A stretch of 64,000 nucleotides of DNA from Flavobacteriaceae bacterium (GTDB lineage: Bacteria > Bacteroidota > Bacteroidia > Flavobacteriales > Flavobacteriaceae): positions 62,001 to 126,000 of the forward strand of contig JAHEKV010000001.1 of the NCBI GenBank assembly GCA_024638165.1, read 5' to 3'. A program made the position numbers and the translations under genes. The stretch's first letter is position 1; each line of letters opens with the position of its first letter. Shown here in pieces: positions 41,956 to 51,476 of this stretch. The notes beneath the pieces are model-generated. The model made no database searches. It had not been told where the DNA came from and saw nothing but the letters and a program-made list of their open reading frames with translations.

Positions 41956-41976
41956 AATCATTCAAAGGGGTTTTTC
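41943..41976 (+). terminator. Strong terminator overlapping the methyltransferase stop
   Basis: AAAACCCCTTGAA-ATCA-TTCAAAGGGG is followed by TTTTT. The symmetric A and T tracts could also stop minus-strand transcription from folK-dNK. Confidence 0.9.
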
Positions 41977-42012
41977 TGGTTTGAGTTAGTTAGCAAAAAA
42001 TGCCGAGCCTAA

Positions 42013-42033
42013 TTAACTAAGTGTTTTAGTTAA
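42013..42033. terminator. AT-rich hairpin past the folK-dNK stop
   Basis: TTAACTAA-GTGTT-TTAGTTAA is a perfect 8-bp stem, 15 bases past the folK-dNK stop (minus strand), with no T-tract. Probably a weak terminator or RNA-stability hairpin. Confidence 0.3.
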
Positions 42034-42047
42034 ATGCAACTATTTTC

Positions 42048-43220
42048 TTAAAAAAGTGTTAATCCTTTTTTAGTTCGAGTCGTTTTTTTGGTTTGTTTCT
42101 TCCAGTGAACCTCGAGTAGCGCATCCTCGATTCTTTCAATAACGGCTGTAAAGAAATTGGGATCTTCGTAACTTGGGAGTTGACTGAGGTCGATTACCAA
42201 AATATTCCATCGTTTTTGTCTTTTGATGAAGTCTTGATACCCTTTGGTTATGGATTTTAAATATTCTGGATCGATATTCTGCTCGTAACTACGCCCTCTT
42301 TTTTTAATATTTTCGAGGATTCGATCGAGGTTGTTTTCTAGAAGAACGTAAAGTCCTGGAGCTTTCAGTAGTCGCTCTCCCCACCGATAGTAGCGACTAA
42401 AAAGTTCGAAATCAATTTCGTTCAAATTGTTTTTGGCAAAAAGCAACGACTTTGATAAGTGATAGTCACTAACTAAACCTTCAGCGGCTTGATTCGTTTT
42501 TAAGGCGTCAAATCGATCGAGTAAAAAGTGTAATTCGACGGGTAGTGCATAGGCCTTAGGGTCTTTGTAAAAAGACTCCAAATAAGGGTTTTCGTCGAAT
42601 CGCTCATATCTTGAACTTAGTTCATAGCGATCTGCAATCGCTTTACATAGTGTGCTTTTTCCTACTCCGATACAACCCTCTAGCACTACGTTTTTACTCG
42701 TATGCCAAAGCTCCTTTTTACTTCGTAATAGACTAGTCTTAGCTTTAGTGATGGGTTGAGTTCGGTCTTTCTCTAGCATTTTTTTTACCACCTTAATCGA
42801 TTGACTGGCAATTTCTAGGTGCGGTGCAATTTCACAGAGAGGTTCGATGACGAAACGGCGATGATTCATCCTCGGGTGAGGCAGCTCAAGTGTGGGTGTA
42901 TTAAGTTCGGTAGGACCTATCAGTAAATCAATATCTAAGGGTCGATTCGAGTATCCCTTTTCTAATCGTATTCTTCCAAAGGATTGCTCCAGTTCTAAAC
43001 AGGCTTGTAACAATCGCTCTGGAGTACATTCACTTTCTAATTCCAAGCATGCATTTAGAAAGTTTTCACCTTCAAAACCGAGCGCAGGACTCTCGTAAAC
43101 GGAGGATACAGATCGAATGATTCCTAGCTGATCAGATATGCTAAATAGGGCCTTTTGAAGGTAGAGTAGTCGATCTCCTTCATTACTCCCTATTCCAATA
43201 TAGTAGGTGCTAGTTCTCAT
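42048..43220 (-). CDS. folK: Fusion: HPPK (FolK) plus deoxynucleoside kinase
   Basis: The 390-aa protein has two enzymes in one chain. Residues about 1-155 are 6-hydroxymethyl-7,8-dihydropterin pyrophosphokinase (YIGIGSNEGDRLLYLQKAL; the signature RPLDIDLLIG; catalytic HPRMNHRRFVIEPL), a folate-pathway step. Residues about 178-375 are a deoxynucleoside kinase with P-loop VLEGCIGVGKSTLCKAIA, ERFDENPYLESFYKD and the arginine-rich lid RGRSYEQNIDPEYL. The linker is short. This fusion is known in Bacteroidota and links folate and dNTP synthesis. The C-terminus is basic (KKQTKKTTRTKKGL). Confidence 0.93.
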   Translation of the reverse strand: MRTSTYYIGIGSNEGDRLLYLQKALFSISDQLGIIRSVSSVYESPALGFEGENFLNACLELESECTPERLLQACLELEQSFGRIRLEKGYSNRPLDIDLLIGPTELNTPTLELPHPRMNHRRFVIEPLCEIAPHLEIASQSIKVVKKMLEKDRTQPITKAKTSLLRSKKELWHTSKNVVLEGCIGVGKSTLCKAIADRYELSSRYERFDENPYLESFYKDPKAYALPVELHFLLDRFDALKTNQAAEGLVSDYHLSKSLLFAKNNLNEIDFELFSRYYRWGERLLKAPGLYVLLENNLDRILENIKKRGRSYEQNIDPEYLKSITKGYQDFIKRQKRWNILVIDLSQLPSYEDPNFFTAVIERIEDALLEVHWKKQTKKTTRTKKGLTLF

Positions 43221-43283
43221 GGCCTTCGAAAGTACAAAAAGGCTTCAACTTTCAGTATCTTTAGGGCTTTAAACGTTAGTGCT

Positions 43284-45056
43284 ATGAATTTTTTTAAACG
43301 TTTTATTGCTTCCTTCTTCGCAGTTATTGCCGCCTTCTGGTTTATGGGGATTGTTTTAGTCCTAATTATTGCAGGTTTAGGTAATGCCGATGTTGCTCCG
43401 TCTGTTGCTAATGCTTCTGTCTTAAAAATAGCCTTAAATAGACCTATTGTAGATTACAAGGGAGGCTCGGGAGATGACCCGTTTTCTGTGCTTTTCGAAG
43501 AAACGATCGCATTAGATGAGGTGGTTGCATCTGTTCAAGCTGCTGCTGAAGATGATCGTATTTCGGGTATTAGTTTTGAAACACCCTTTTTTCTTGGGGG
43601 ATGGAGTCAAGCCGAAACCCTGCGAAACGCACTTCTGGAATTCAAAAATTCAGGCAAGTTCATCTACGCTTATGGAGATTCCTACTCTCAGAAATCGTTT
43701 TACTTGTCCTCTGTTGCGGATAGTTTATTTGTAACCCCAACAGGCTTTGTTGATTTGCGTGGTCTGTCATCAGAACTCACTTATTATAAATCATTCCAGG
43801 AAAAGTCAGGACTGCGTATGGAAGTGATTCGACATGGTAAATACAAGGCAGCGGTAGAACCTTACCTTAATGATGCCCCATCAAAGGAAAATATTGAGCA
43901 AATTCAGGAGTTAATCGATAGTTTGTGGGACGAGGTTGGAGCCCAAATGGCCGATCAAATAGAGGTCTCAAGAGCTGATTTCGAAGGTTGGGTAAATGAT
44001 TTGGTAACTCGTGATTTAGAAAAGGCAAAGGAACTGGACTTGATCGGAGGTCTGATCTATGAAGATCAGTACGAGGATACTTTAAAACGTGCCGTTGGTG
44101 CTTCTAAAAATGACCTGAGTGCTTCTTCGAAATTGAATGAGATCTCATCTAGTTCTTACTTTAAGACCATTAAATCAACTCCAATCGATTCTTCGGATAG
44201 AATTGCGCTCGTCTATGCCCAAGGAAGTATTTTATATGGAGAGGGATCGCCTACGATCATGGGACAAGAAACCATGAATAAGGCCTTGCAAAGTGCTCGC
44301 GAGGATCGTAATATCAAGGCGGTGGTGCTTCGTATTAATTCTCCTGGAGGTAGTGCACTTACTTCTGATCTCATTTGGCGTGAAGTTGAAAAAACAGCCA
44401 AGGAAAAACCTGTAGTGGTTTCTATTTCTGACGTGGCCGCTTCAGGGGGATATTATATTGCGACCCCGGCAACCTATATCATTGCACAATCGACCTCTAT
44501 CACAGGTTCTATTGGTGTGTTTGGGACTTTGCCAAACGCTTCAGAACTAGCTGAGCAGTGGGGTGTTTCCTCGTATACCTTAAGCACTCACGAGCGTTCG
44601 GCGACCTATTCGCCCTTACGACCTCTTAGTGATTCTTTTCGAGCAGAGCTAACTGAAGGAATTGAACAGACCTACCAGACTTTCTTAGAACGCGTAGCTT
44701 CGGGTCGATCAATGTCTATTGAATCTGTAGATGCAATCGCACAAGGACGCGTTTATCTCGCTCCGAAAGCACTAGAGCTCGGTCTCATTGATGAAATTGG
44801 AACGCTAGAGGATGCCATCAATAAGGCTGCTGAACTTGCAGCAATTGATGAATTCAGGTTAAGAGAATATCCTAGATATAAATCTGATCTTGAACGCTTG
44901 TTGGGAGATTTGCCTTCTGCAAGTCTTTCTATGATTTCATCGAAACTGCCTAGCATTGTTTCTAATTACCTCAATTTCTGGGAAACTGTGGGCGGTGAAA
45001 ATCATGTTTATAATCGTATTCAGGCGCGCTTGCCTTTTGATTTAGAAATTGAGTAA
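43284..45056 (+). CDS. sppA: Signal peptide peptidase SppA (67K type)
   Basis: The 590-aa, two-domain S49 serine protease has an N-terminal anchor (KRFIASFFAVIAAFWFMGIV). The catalytic Lys is in MEVIRHGKYKAAVEPYL in the first half. The nucleophile Ser is in ISDVAASGGYYIATPA in the second half, followed by STSITGSIGVFGTLP. It degrades cleaved signal peptides in the inner membrane. Its stop overlaps the next start by one base. Confidence 0.96.
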   Translation: MNFFKRFIASFFAVIAAFWFMGIVLVLIIAGLGNADVAPSVANASVLKIALNRPIVDYKGGSGDDPFSVLFEETIALDEVVASVQAAAEDDRISGISFETPFFLGGWSQAETLRNALLEFKNSGKFIYAYGDSYSQKSFYLSSVADSLFVTPTGFVDLRGLSSELTYYKSFQEKSGLRMEVIRHGKYKAAVEPYLNDAPSKENIEQIQELIDSLWDEVGAQMADQIEVSRADFEGWVNDLVTRDLEKAKELDLIGGLIYEDQYEDTLKRAVGASKNDLSASSKLNEISSSSYFKTIKSTPIDSSDRIALVYAQGSILYGEGSPTIMGQETMNKALQSAREDRNIKAVVLRINSPGGSALTSDLIWREVEKTAKEKPVVVSISDVAASGGYYIATPATYIIAQSTSITGSIGVFGTLPNASELAEQWGVSSYTLSTHERSATYSPLRPLSDSFRAELTEGIEQTYQTFLERVASGRSMSIESVDAIAQGRVYLAPKALELGLIDEIGTLEDAINKAAELAAIDEFRLREYPRYKSDLERLLGDLPSASLSMISSKLPSIVSNYLNFWETVGGENHVYNRIQARLPFDLEIE

Positions 45057-45772
45057 TGGATTACTCAAAACGACCTCAGGCATTTTATTTCTTTTTGATT
45101 CTAGCAGGATTGTTTATCACTTCCTTGGTGGTTTCAAATCTTATTTTTCAGAAGTTCTTTTATTGGTCTCCTTTTGGCGAGGTAAGCTTGTTTTCTGCTC
45201 CTTTATTCGAACTCTCAGTAGGTATTTTGCCTTATCCGATAACCTTTTTAATCACCGATTTGATCTCAGAAATCTATGGTAAAAAGATGGCGAATAAAGT
45301 GGTGGTTGTAGGAATTATTGCTTCGGTATTTTCGCTACTTATTGTGTATACGGCTTCTTCAGTGAGTGCAACCGACTGGTCACCCGTAAGTGATGAATTA
45401 TTTTCAACCGTTTTTGGAAATACGATTGTTGCTGTCTTCTCTTCGATGATGGCTTATTTACTGGCTCAGTTTGTAGACATTCAGATCTATCACTTTTGGA
45501 AACGACTTACTAAAGGTCGACACCTTTGGCTGAGAAATAACTTTTCTACCTTCTCCTCTCAACTCATCGACACTACCTCGGTTGTTTTGTTACTCTGTTT
45601 CTTCGGTGAGATCGAGTGGGAACGATTTACCGGGCTAGTTCTCTCAGGGTTTCTCTTTAAGGCACTAATAGCCTTTCTAGACACACCCATTCTCTATTTG
45701 ATGGTTTACGGATGTCGTAGATACTTTCGATTAGAAGTCAATGAAGAGATTGAATTATTCGAGACTAGTTAA
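45056..45772 (+). CDS. yhhQ: Queuosine precursor transporter (YhhQ family)
   Basis: This 238-aa membrane protein has about six spans. Family features are PYPITFLITDLISEIYGKKM and ATDWSPVSDELFSTVFGN in the middle, then LLAQFVDIQIYHFWKRLTKG and RNNFSTFSSQLIDTTSVVLL. It belongs to the ECF-independent VUT/YhhQ family that imports preQ0/preQ1 for queuosine. Its 3' end overlaps the convergent DUF2797 gene by eight bases. Confidence 0.93.
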   Translation: MDYSKRPQAFYFFLILAGLFITSLVVSNLIFQKFFYWSPFGEVSLFSAPLFELSVGILPYPITFLITDLISEIYGKKMANKVVVVGIIASVFSLLIVYTASSVSATDWSPVSDELFSTVFGNTIVAVFSSMMAYLLAQFVDIQIYHFWKRLTKGRHLWLRNNFSTFSSQLIDTTSVVLLLCFFGEIEWERFTGLVLSGFLFKALIAFLDTPILYLMVYGCRRYFRLEVNEEIELFETS

Positions 45773-46556
45773 GTCGCAGTTCTATTTGATAGCCCTCATG
45801 TGATCGAACATTGAAGACTCTTCCGTCTTCAAAAAGTAGGTATTGTCCTTTAATCCCTGTAAGTACTCCGTTTAGTTCTGGCTCTTTGGTGAGGTTAGTA
45901 CTTTGGACCTCTTTACCTTTTGGATCAAAGGGAAAGTTGAGGTGAACTACTTCGCTTTCGACAATAAAATCACTTACTTCACTGGGGACGTAGGCTTTTA
46001 GAGAATTCCAGTGTTGTTTTAAATCTAAGGTAGATTCTGGCTTTGATAGCATGACTCTGAAATTTGTCTTGTCGCTGATGTGTTCCTTTAAAGCGACTTC
46101 GGCTACCCCTGCTAGATATCGATTAGGAACTTCTAAAATAGTTAGTGCCTGATGAGCTCCTTGGTCAATCCAACGGGTAGGCAATTGTTTTTTTCGAGTG
46201 ATTCCGACCTTGATCGCCCCTGTGTTAGATAAATACACGATGTGAGGTTGCAATTGCATTTGCTTCTCAAACTCTAGGTCGCGGTCGGCGATCCCTAAAT
46301 GCGCTTTACTCTCTTCAGGTTTCATAATCCAGGTGCCCGCCATTGGAGATTCGAAGAAGCATTTTTTACAAAATCCTTGTCTGAAAATTCCGTGATCGTC
46401 CCCACATCCTAAGCATTGGTATCCGACGTGCTTGATTTGAATAAATTTGCCGATAAGTTGGTTGACTTGTAGCAAATCGTTTTCGATAGGGAGAAAATAA
46501 TTGATCGGACTGAAATCTTCAGTTTCCATCTTCTTTAGTACCGTCTGAAAAAGCAT
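45765..46556 (-). CDS. DUF2797 family protein
   Basis: The 263-aa protein has an N-terminal zinc-ribbon-like region with paired Cys (CLGCGDD, then CKKC), followed by the family's core (MAGTWIMKPEESKAHLGIAD, IVYLSNTGAIKVGITRKKQL, PTRWIDQGAH). The GIKVGITR-type stretch with YLS resembles the start of a GIY-YIG nuclease fold (YxS then GxKxGxTR). That suggests a nucleic-acid role, but it is inference. Function is unknown. An alternative start is the Met nine residues in. Confidence 0.82.
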   Translation of the reverse strand: MLFQTVLKKMETEDFSPINYFLPIENDLLQVNQLIGKFIQIKHVGYQCLGCGDDHGIFRQGFCKKCFFESPMAGTWIMKPEESKAHLGIADRDLEFEKQMQLQPHIVYLSNTGAIKVGITRKKQLPTRWIDQGAHQALTILEVPNRYLAGVAEVALKEHISDKTNFRVMLSKPESTLDLKQHWNSLKAYVPSEVSDFIVESEVVHLNFPFDPKGKEVQSTNLTKEPELNGVLTGIKGQYLLFEDGRVFNVRSHEGYQIELRLN

Positions 46557-46569
46557 AGAAAGGGATGTG

Positions 46570-46577
46570 TATATTTG
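46570..46577 (+). promoter_or_regulatory. -7 box (TATATTTG) of the GH3 gene
   Basis: Exact TAnnTTTG match 27 bases before the ATG at 46605. A TTG start at 46575 would lie inside it and is rejected. Confidence 0.55.
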
Positions 46578-46604
46578 AACTTAGCAACCTCTAATGTACG
46601 AATA

Positions 46605-48119
46605 ATGATGCTGCCTCTTTTTAATTCTGTTGCCTCTTGGCTGCTTAAGAAAAGATTTCATCAGATACAGCTATTTATTAAGTATCCGGGAGAGGTTCAA
46701 TTTGAAGTATTACAGAAACTACTCGAAACCGCTTCAGGTACTGTAGTGGGAAAAAGCTATGACTTTAATAGTATTCGTACTTATGAAGAATTTGCATCTA
46801 GAGTACCTATTGTTAGTTACGAGGATATAGCAGATCAGATTCAGAGAACAAGAGAAGGAGAGCAAAATGTTTTTTGGCCTAGCCCAATTAAGTGGTTTGC
46901 GAAGAGTAGTGGGACCACGAATGCGAAAAGTAAATTTATTCCAGTAAGTCAAGAGGCTTTAGATGACTGTCACTACAAAAGCGGTAAAGATTTATTGTCG
47001 CTTTATCTGAACAATAATGAGAATTCTAAATTCTTTACAGGTAAAAGTTTAAGGCTAGGGGGGAGCAAAGAATTGTATAAGGATAAAGGCTCTTATTTCG
47101 GAGACTTATCGGCCATTCTTATTGATAACCTGCCGAAGTGGGCAGAGTATAGTAGTACACCAAGTAATCGAACATCCTTGTTGCCTGATTGGGAAACAAA
47201 GATCGCAGCAATTATTTCTGAGAGTACAAAGGAAAATGTTACCTCACTTGCTGGGGTGCCTTCATGGATGCTTGTTTTACTCAATGAAATCAATACTTAC
47301 TCAGGTACTGAACACTTATTTGAAATCTGGGAGAATCTAGAGGTCTATTTTCATGGAGGGGTGAGTTTTACCCCTTATCGTGCTCAATATGAGCGATTGC
47401 TTCCGAAAAGTAATTTTAAGTACTACGAGATTTACAATGCCTCTGAAGGGTTCTTCGCCATCCAAGATCGAAATTATCAGAATGACCTATTACTCATGCT
47501 TGATTATGGAATTTTTTACGAATTCATTCCATTAGATACTCTTGGTAGTTTTGGTGAAAAGGCTTTGCCAATTTGGGAAGTGAAGTTAGGAGTGAATTAT
47601 GCCATGGTCATTACCACAAACGCTGGATTATGGCGTTATATTATTGGTGACACCGTTCGATTTACTTCTGTCGATCCCTATCGAATTAAAATTACGGGTA
47701 GAACCAAGCACTTTATTAATGTGTTTGGCGAGGAGCTCATGGTTGAGAATGCAGAGCAAGGTCTAAGAACGGCTTGCGAACAAACCGGCGCGAGTATTAG
47801 TGATTACACGGTCGCACCTATCTTCATGTCAGAGAATAAAAAAGGGGCACATCAGTGGCTTATCGAATTTAATAGAGCGCCTTCTGACTATGCTCAGTTC
47901 ATGCAGATATTAGACGAGGCATTGCAGCATCTGAATTCGGATTATGAAGCAAAACGATTAAAGGACATTACACTCAGAGCACCCGAACTAGTTGTTGCCA
48001 AGTCGAAACTGTTTTATCAGTGGTTAGATGGACAGAACAAAGTGGGTGGTCAACACAAGATACCCCGATTGTCGAATAGCAGAACCTATATAGAGGAATT
48101 ATTGGTTCTCAATAAGTAA
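46605..48119 (+). CDS. GH3-family acyl-acid amido synthetase-like protein
   Basis: The protein is 504 aa from ATG 46605. It has the ANL-type nucleotide-binding signature (WFAKSSGTTNAKSKFIPVS), a second conserved region (YEIYNASEGFFAIQD) and the GH3 block TTNAGLWRYIIGDTVRFTS, followed by KITGRTKHFINVFGEELMVE. Plant GH3 enzymes conjugate amino acids to jasmonate or auxin; the bacterial substrate is not known. Convergent with clpX. Confidence 0.92.
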   Translation: MMLPLFNSVASWLLKKRFHQIQLFIKYPGEVQFEVLQKLLETASGTVVGKSYDFNSIRTYEEFASRVPIVSYEDIADQIQRTREGEQNVFWPSPIKWFAKSSGTTNAKSKFIPVSQEALDDCHYKSGKDLLSLYLNNNENSKFFTGKSLRLGGSKELYKDKGSYFGDLSAILIDNLPKWAEYSSTPSNRTSLLPDWETKIAAIISESTKENVTSLAGVPSWMLVLLNEINTYSGTEHLFEIWENLEVYFHGGVSFTPYRAQYERLLPKSNFKYYEIYNASEGFFAIQDRNYQNDLLLMLDYGIFYEFIPLDTLGSFGEKALPIWEVKLGVNYAMVITTNAGLWRYIIGDTVRFTSVDPYRIKITGRTKHFINVFGEELMVENAEQGLRTACEQTGASISDYTVAPIFMSENKKGAHQWLIEFNRAPSDYAQFMQILDEALQHLNSDYEAKRLKDITLRAPELVVAKSKLFYQWLDGQNKVGGQHKIPRLSNSRTYIEELLVLNK

Positions 48120-48136
48120 AAGGTAAATCGTTTGGG

Positions 48137-49381
48137 CTATGAAGCAGCTTTCAGGTTTCCTAAAGCGACTGCAGAGGCTCCTGAGAGTTTTTCCTGAACG
48201 TAGGCTTGGTCTACTTTAAGCTCCTGAACTGAATCTTCTGAAGGCAGTTCATACATCGCATCAGTAAGTACTGCTTCGCACAAACTTCTGAGACCTCTTG
48301 CTCCTAGATCGTGTTCTAAGGCTTTATCTACTAAAAGTTCTAAAGCGTCAGGAGTTACTTCTAGAGTGATGTCGTCGATCGCAAATAGCTTTTGATATTG
48401 CTTAATGATGGCATTCTTGGGCTCAGTGAGTATCGAGAGTAAACTGGTCTTGTCTAACGGATTCATATGAGATAGAACCGGGAGTCTACCAATGATTTCT
48501 GGAATTAATCCAAAGCTTTTGATGTCTTTGGGGCTTACGTATTGAAGCAGATTTTCTTTATCGATTTGGCCACTTTCCATGGAGCTGCTATAACCAACAG
48601 CTTGGCGGTTCAGGCGCTTAGAAATATGTCTTTCGATACCGTCGAATGCTCCTCCAGCAATGAATAAAATATTCGAAGTGTCTACTTCTATAAATTTCTG
48701 ATCGGGATGTTTTCGACCTCCTTTAGGCGGGACGTTAACGGTAGTACCTTCAAGTAGTTTTAACAATCCTTGCTGTACTCCTTCTCCAGAAACATCTCTA
48801 GTAATTGATGGGTTATCACTTTTTCTAGCAATCTTATCAATCTCATCAATAAAAACGATGCCTCTCTGAGCACGTTCAAGATCATAGTCTGCAGCTTGTA
48901 GCAGTCTTGTAAGAATACTCTCGACGTCTTCTCCTACATATCCGGCTTCGGTTAGAACGGTGGCATCAACAATGGCTAAAGGAACTTCAAGCATTTTAGC
49001 TATGGTTTTCGCAACCAACGTTTTACCGGTACCTGTTTGCCCTACAATAAGGATATTGCTTTTTTGAATTTCAACCTCGTTGTCATCGTTATTTTGCAAC
49101 AAACGTTTGTAGTGGTTGTATACTGCAACAGATAATACCTTTTTGGTTTTATCCTGCCCAATTACATAGGTGTCTAAAAAGGCCTTAATTTCTTTCGGCT
49201 TTTTTAACGCTAATGATTCAGATAATGCTGCGTTTTTATTTCCTTTTCGCTCCTCTGCGATGATGTGATAGGCCTGTTCAATACAAGCATCACAAATATG
49301 AGCGTCAATTCCTGCAATTAGAATTTCGGTTTCTTCTTTCTTTCTTCCGCAGAAAGAACACTGTAGAGATTTATCGCTCAT
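48137..49381 (-). CDS. clpX: ATP-dependent Clp protease ATPase subunit ClpX
   Basis: The 414-aa protein has an N-terminal zinc-binding domain with four Cys ([30 protein letters not shown]), the AAA+ module with Walker [20 protein letters not shown] and Walker [16 protein letters not shown], and the pore and ClpP-contact loops ([11 protein letters not shown]; the IGRLP segment). It unfolds substrates for ClpP, encoded 9 bases upstream in the same operon with tig. Confidence 0.98.
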   Translation of the reverse strand: MSDKSLQCSFCGRKKEETEILIAGIDAHICDACIEQAYHIIAEERKGNKNAALSESLALKKPKEIKAFLDTYVIGQDKTKKVLSVAVYNHYKRLLQNNDDNEVEIQKSNILIVGQTGTGKTLVAKTIAKMLEVPLAIVDATVLTEAGYVGEDVESILTRLLQAADYDLERAQRGIVFIDEIDKIARKSDNPSITRDVSGEGVQQGLLKLLEGTTVNVPPKGGRKHPDQKFIEVDTSNILFIAGGAFDGIERHISKRLNRQAVGYSSSMESGQIDKENLLQYVSPKDIKSFGLIPEIIGRLPVLSHMNPLDKTSLLSILTEPKNAIIKQYQKLFAIDDITLEVTPDALELLVDKALEHDLGARGLRSLCEAVLTDAMYELPSEDSVQELKVDQAYVQEKLSGASAVALGNLKAAS

Positions 49382-49390
49382 GGTAAGAAG

Positions 49391-50065
49391 TTAAGAACGA
49401 ACTAGGATTTCATCGATCATTCCGTACTCTTTTGCTGCTTCAGCTCTCATCCAATAATCACGGTCTGAATCCTCGTAAACCTTCTCAAAAGGTTGCTTGC
49501 TATGCTTCGCAATGATTTCGTATAGTTCGTCTTTTAACTTTAGGATTTCTCTTGCGGTGATTTCAATATCTGAAGCTTGACCTTGAGCACCTCCGAGTGG
49601 CTGATGAATCATCACTCTTGAGTGTTGTAATCCACTTCTCTTTCCTTCAGCGCCAGCACATAGTAGGACTGCAGCCATTGAAGCAGCAATTCCTGTACAA
49701 ATCGTTGCGACATCAGGTCGTATAAATTGCATGGTGTCGTAAATACCTAAACCAGCGTATACACTACCTCCAGGTGAGTTGATATATATCTGTATGTCTT
49801 TACTAGCGTCTGTACTCTCTAAAAACAAAAGCTGTGCCTGAACAATATTTGCTACCTGATCATTGATTCCCGTTCCTAAAAAGATGATGCGATCCATCAT
49901 TAGTCTAGAAAACACATCAAAGATGGCAATATTCATTTGGCGCTCTTCAATGATGTTAGGAGTTAGACCAACAGGAGTCATACTAGACACGATCTGATCG
50001 TAATATAACGAACTGATACCTTGATCTTTTATCGCAAATTTTTTGAATTCTTTACCGTAGTCCAT
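49391..50065 (-). CDS. clpP: ATP-dependent Clp protease proteolytic subunit ClpP
   Basis: At 224 aa, this has the catalytic Ser in TICTGIAASMAAVLLCAGAE and the His in LQHSRVMIHQPLGGAQGQAS, with the Asp in the C-terminal YEDSDRDYWMRAEAAKEYGM region. The N-terminus is about 30 residues longer than mature ClpP, consistent with a short propeptide. It lies between tig and clpX, the common order for this operon. Confidence 0.98.
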   Translation of the reverse strand: MDYGKEFKKFAIKDQGISSLYYDQIVSSMTPVGLTPNIIEERQMNIAIFDVFSRLMMDRIIFLGTGINDQVANIVQAQLLFLESTDASKDIQIYINSPGGSVYAGLGIYDTMQFIRPDVATICTGIAASMAAVLLCAGAEGKRSGLQHSRVMIHQPLGGAQGQASDIEITAREILKLKDELYEIIAKHSKQPFEKVYEDSDRDYWMRAEAAKEYGMIDEILVRS

Positions 50066-50100
50066 AGCTGTTCACTGCTTTTACTTTAAAGATACTCTAA

Positions 50101-51423
50101 TTAGGCGTATGCTTCTTTGATGAAGTCTTCAAAGCTGATTGCTTTTTCTTTTACTTTTCCTTCCTTTTTGAAAAGGTCTAATAATTTCTCATTCATCACC
50201 TGGGTAGATAGTCGACGAACCTCTTCTTGATTTTGCATGATAGAGGCCGCGATTTGATCTACTTCTTGGTCGCTAGGATTCATTCGTCCGAATTGAGCCA
50301 TTTGACTGCGAATATAGCTGCTCGCATACGCTTTCAATTCATCAAATGAAACCTGAAGGTTGTGAGCTTTGATAAGCTCAGCCTCGATCAATTGGTAACG
50401 AATTCCTTTTTCAGAACGCTCGTATTCAGCTTTTGCTTCATCCTCTGTAAGTTCTTTCTCTCCTCCGAATTGAATCCAACGGGTTAAGAATTCAGCGGGT
50501 AGATCAAATTTGGTCTCGGCTATGATCGCTTCAGTAATGTCGTTCATAAACTTCTGGTCTGCTTGTTGTGCAAATTGCACTTCAGAGTCAGCCTTGATTT
50601 TTTCTTTCATTACTTCAACAGAGTCAACAGCACCTTCTCCGAAGAGTTTGTCAAACAACGCCTGATCCAGTGCAGCAGGCTCACGACGATTGATTTCACT
50701 GATTGAGAACTCAACTTCAATTGCCAGGCCTTCAGCCTCTTCATTAGAAATCCCTAGTACTCTTGCTAGCTCAAAATCTTTTTCAAAGAGAGCTTTCGTT
50801 TTAATTTTCACTACCTCACCTACTTTCGCGCCGATAAATTTCTTCGCCGAAGCTTTGCTCTTGATTGTTTTTAGAGCGATGGTAGCAGTATTTTCAATCT
50901 TCGGTTCTTCTGCAGTGATCAGGCCAGTAACTTCATCGCCTTCTTCGACAGCGTCTTTCGAGTGCAGCGAACCGTATTGTTCTTGTAGACGTACTACTTG
51001 CTCGTCAATGCTTTTATCCGAAGCGGTGATTTTATAATTGGTGATTGCTTTTTTAGTTTTTAAGGCTGGAGCTATCTCAGGAGCGAGTCCAATTTCAAAA
51101 TCGAATTGAAGCGTTTCTGCATTCCAATCAAAATCTTCACGCTCTTTAGGAAGCGGATTTCCTAATAGGGCTAGTTTTTCGTCTTCGATATACTTACCGA
51201 TTTCTGCTTGCAAGATTTTGTTGATTTCATCAACAAGTACTGCTTGGCCGTACTGCTTTTTAATCAGTCCTAGTGGTACCTGACCTTTTCTAAATCCTGG
51301 GATGTTAGCAGTTTTACGGTAATTGCCAAGTACGGTGTCAACCTTTTCTTGGTAATCAGAAGATTCTAGGCTAATAGTAATTAGCGCGTGTAGTGGAGCA
51401 AGCTCTTTTTTGCTGATCGTCAT
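50101..51423 (-). CDS. tig: Trigger factor
   Basis: The 440-aa ribosome-bound chaperone has the N-terminal ribosome-binding segment with NIPGFRKGQVPLGLIKKQYG. A middle domain in the FKBP position (EEGDEVTGLITAEEPKIENT onwards) is poorly conserved and may not be an active prolyl isomerase. The C-terminal helical arm domain is residues about 255-440. It heads the tig-clpP-clpX operon. Confidence 0.95.
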   Translation of the reverse strand: MTISKKELAPLHALITISLESSDYQEKVDTVLGNYRKTANIPGFRKGQVPLGLIKKQYGQAVLVDEINKILQAEIGKYIEDEKLALLGNPLPKEREDFDWNAETLQFDFEIGLAPEIAPALKTKKAITNYKITASDKSIDEQVVRLQEQYGSLHSKDAVEEGDEVTGLITAEEPKIENTATIALKTIKSKASAKKFIGAKVGEVVKIKTKALFEKDFELARVLGISNEEAEGLAIEVEFSISEINRREPAALDQALFDKLFGEGAVDSVEVMKEKIKADSEVQFAQQADQKFMNDITEAIIAETKFDLPAEFLTRWIQFGGEKELTEDEAKAEYERSEKGIRYQLIEAELIKAHNLQVSFDELKAYASSYIRSQMAQFGRMNPSDQEVDQIAASIMQNQEEVRRLSTQVMNEKLLDLFKKEGKVKEKAISFEDFIKEAYA

Positions 51424-51476
51424 GATAGATCCTTATTTTTAAAACGAGCCGCAAAATTAGTCTATTTTACTAGCGC

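Noticed and set aside
50690-51037. 115-codon plus-strand ORF
   Set aside because: Antisense to tig; Ser-rich low-complexity shadow.
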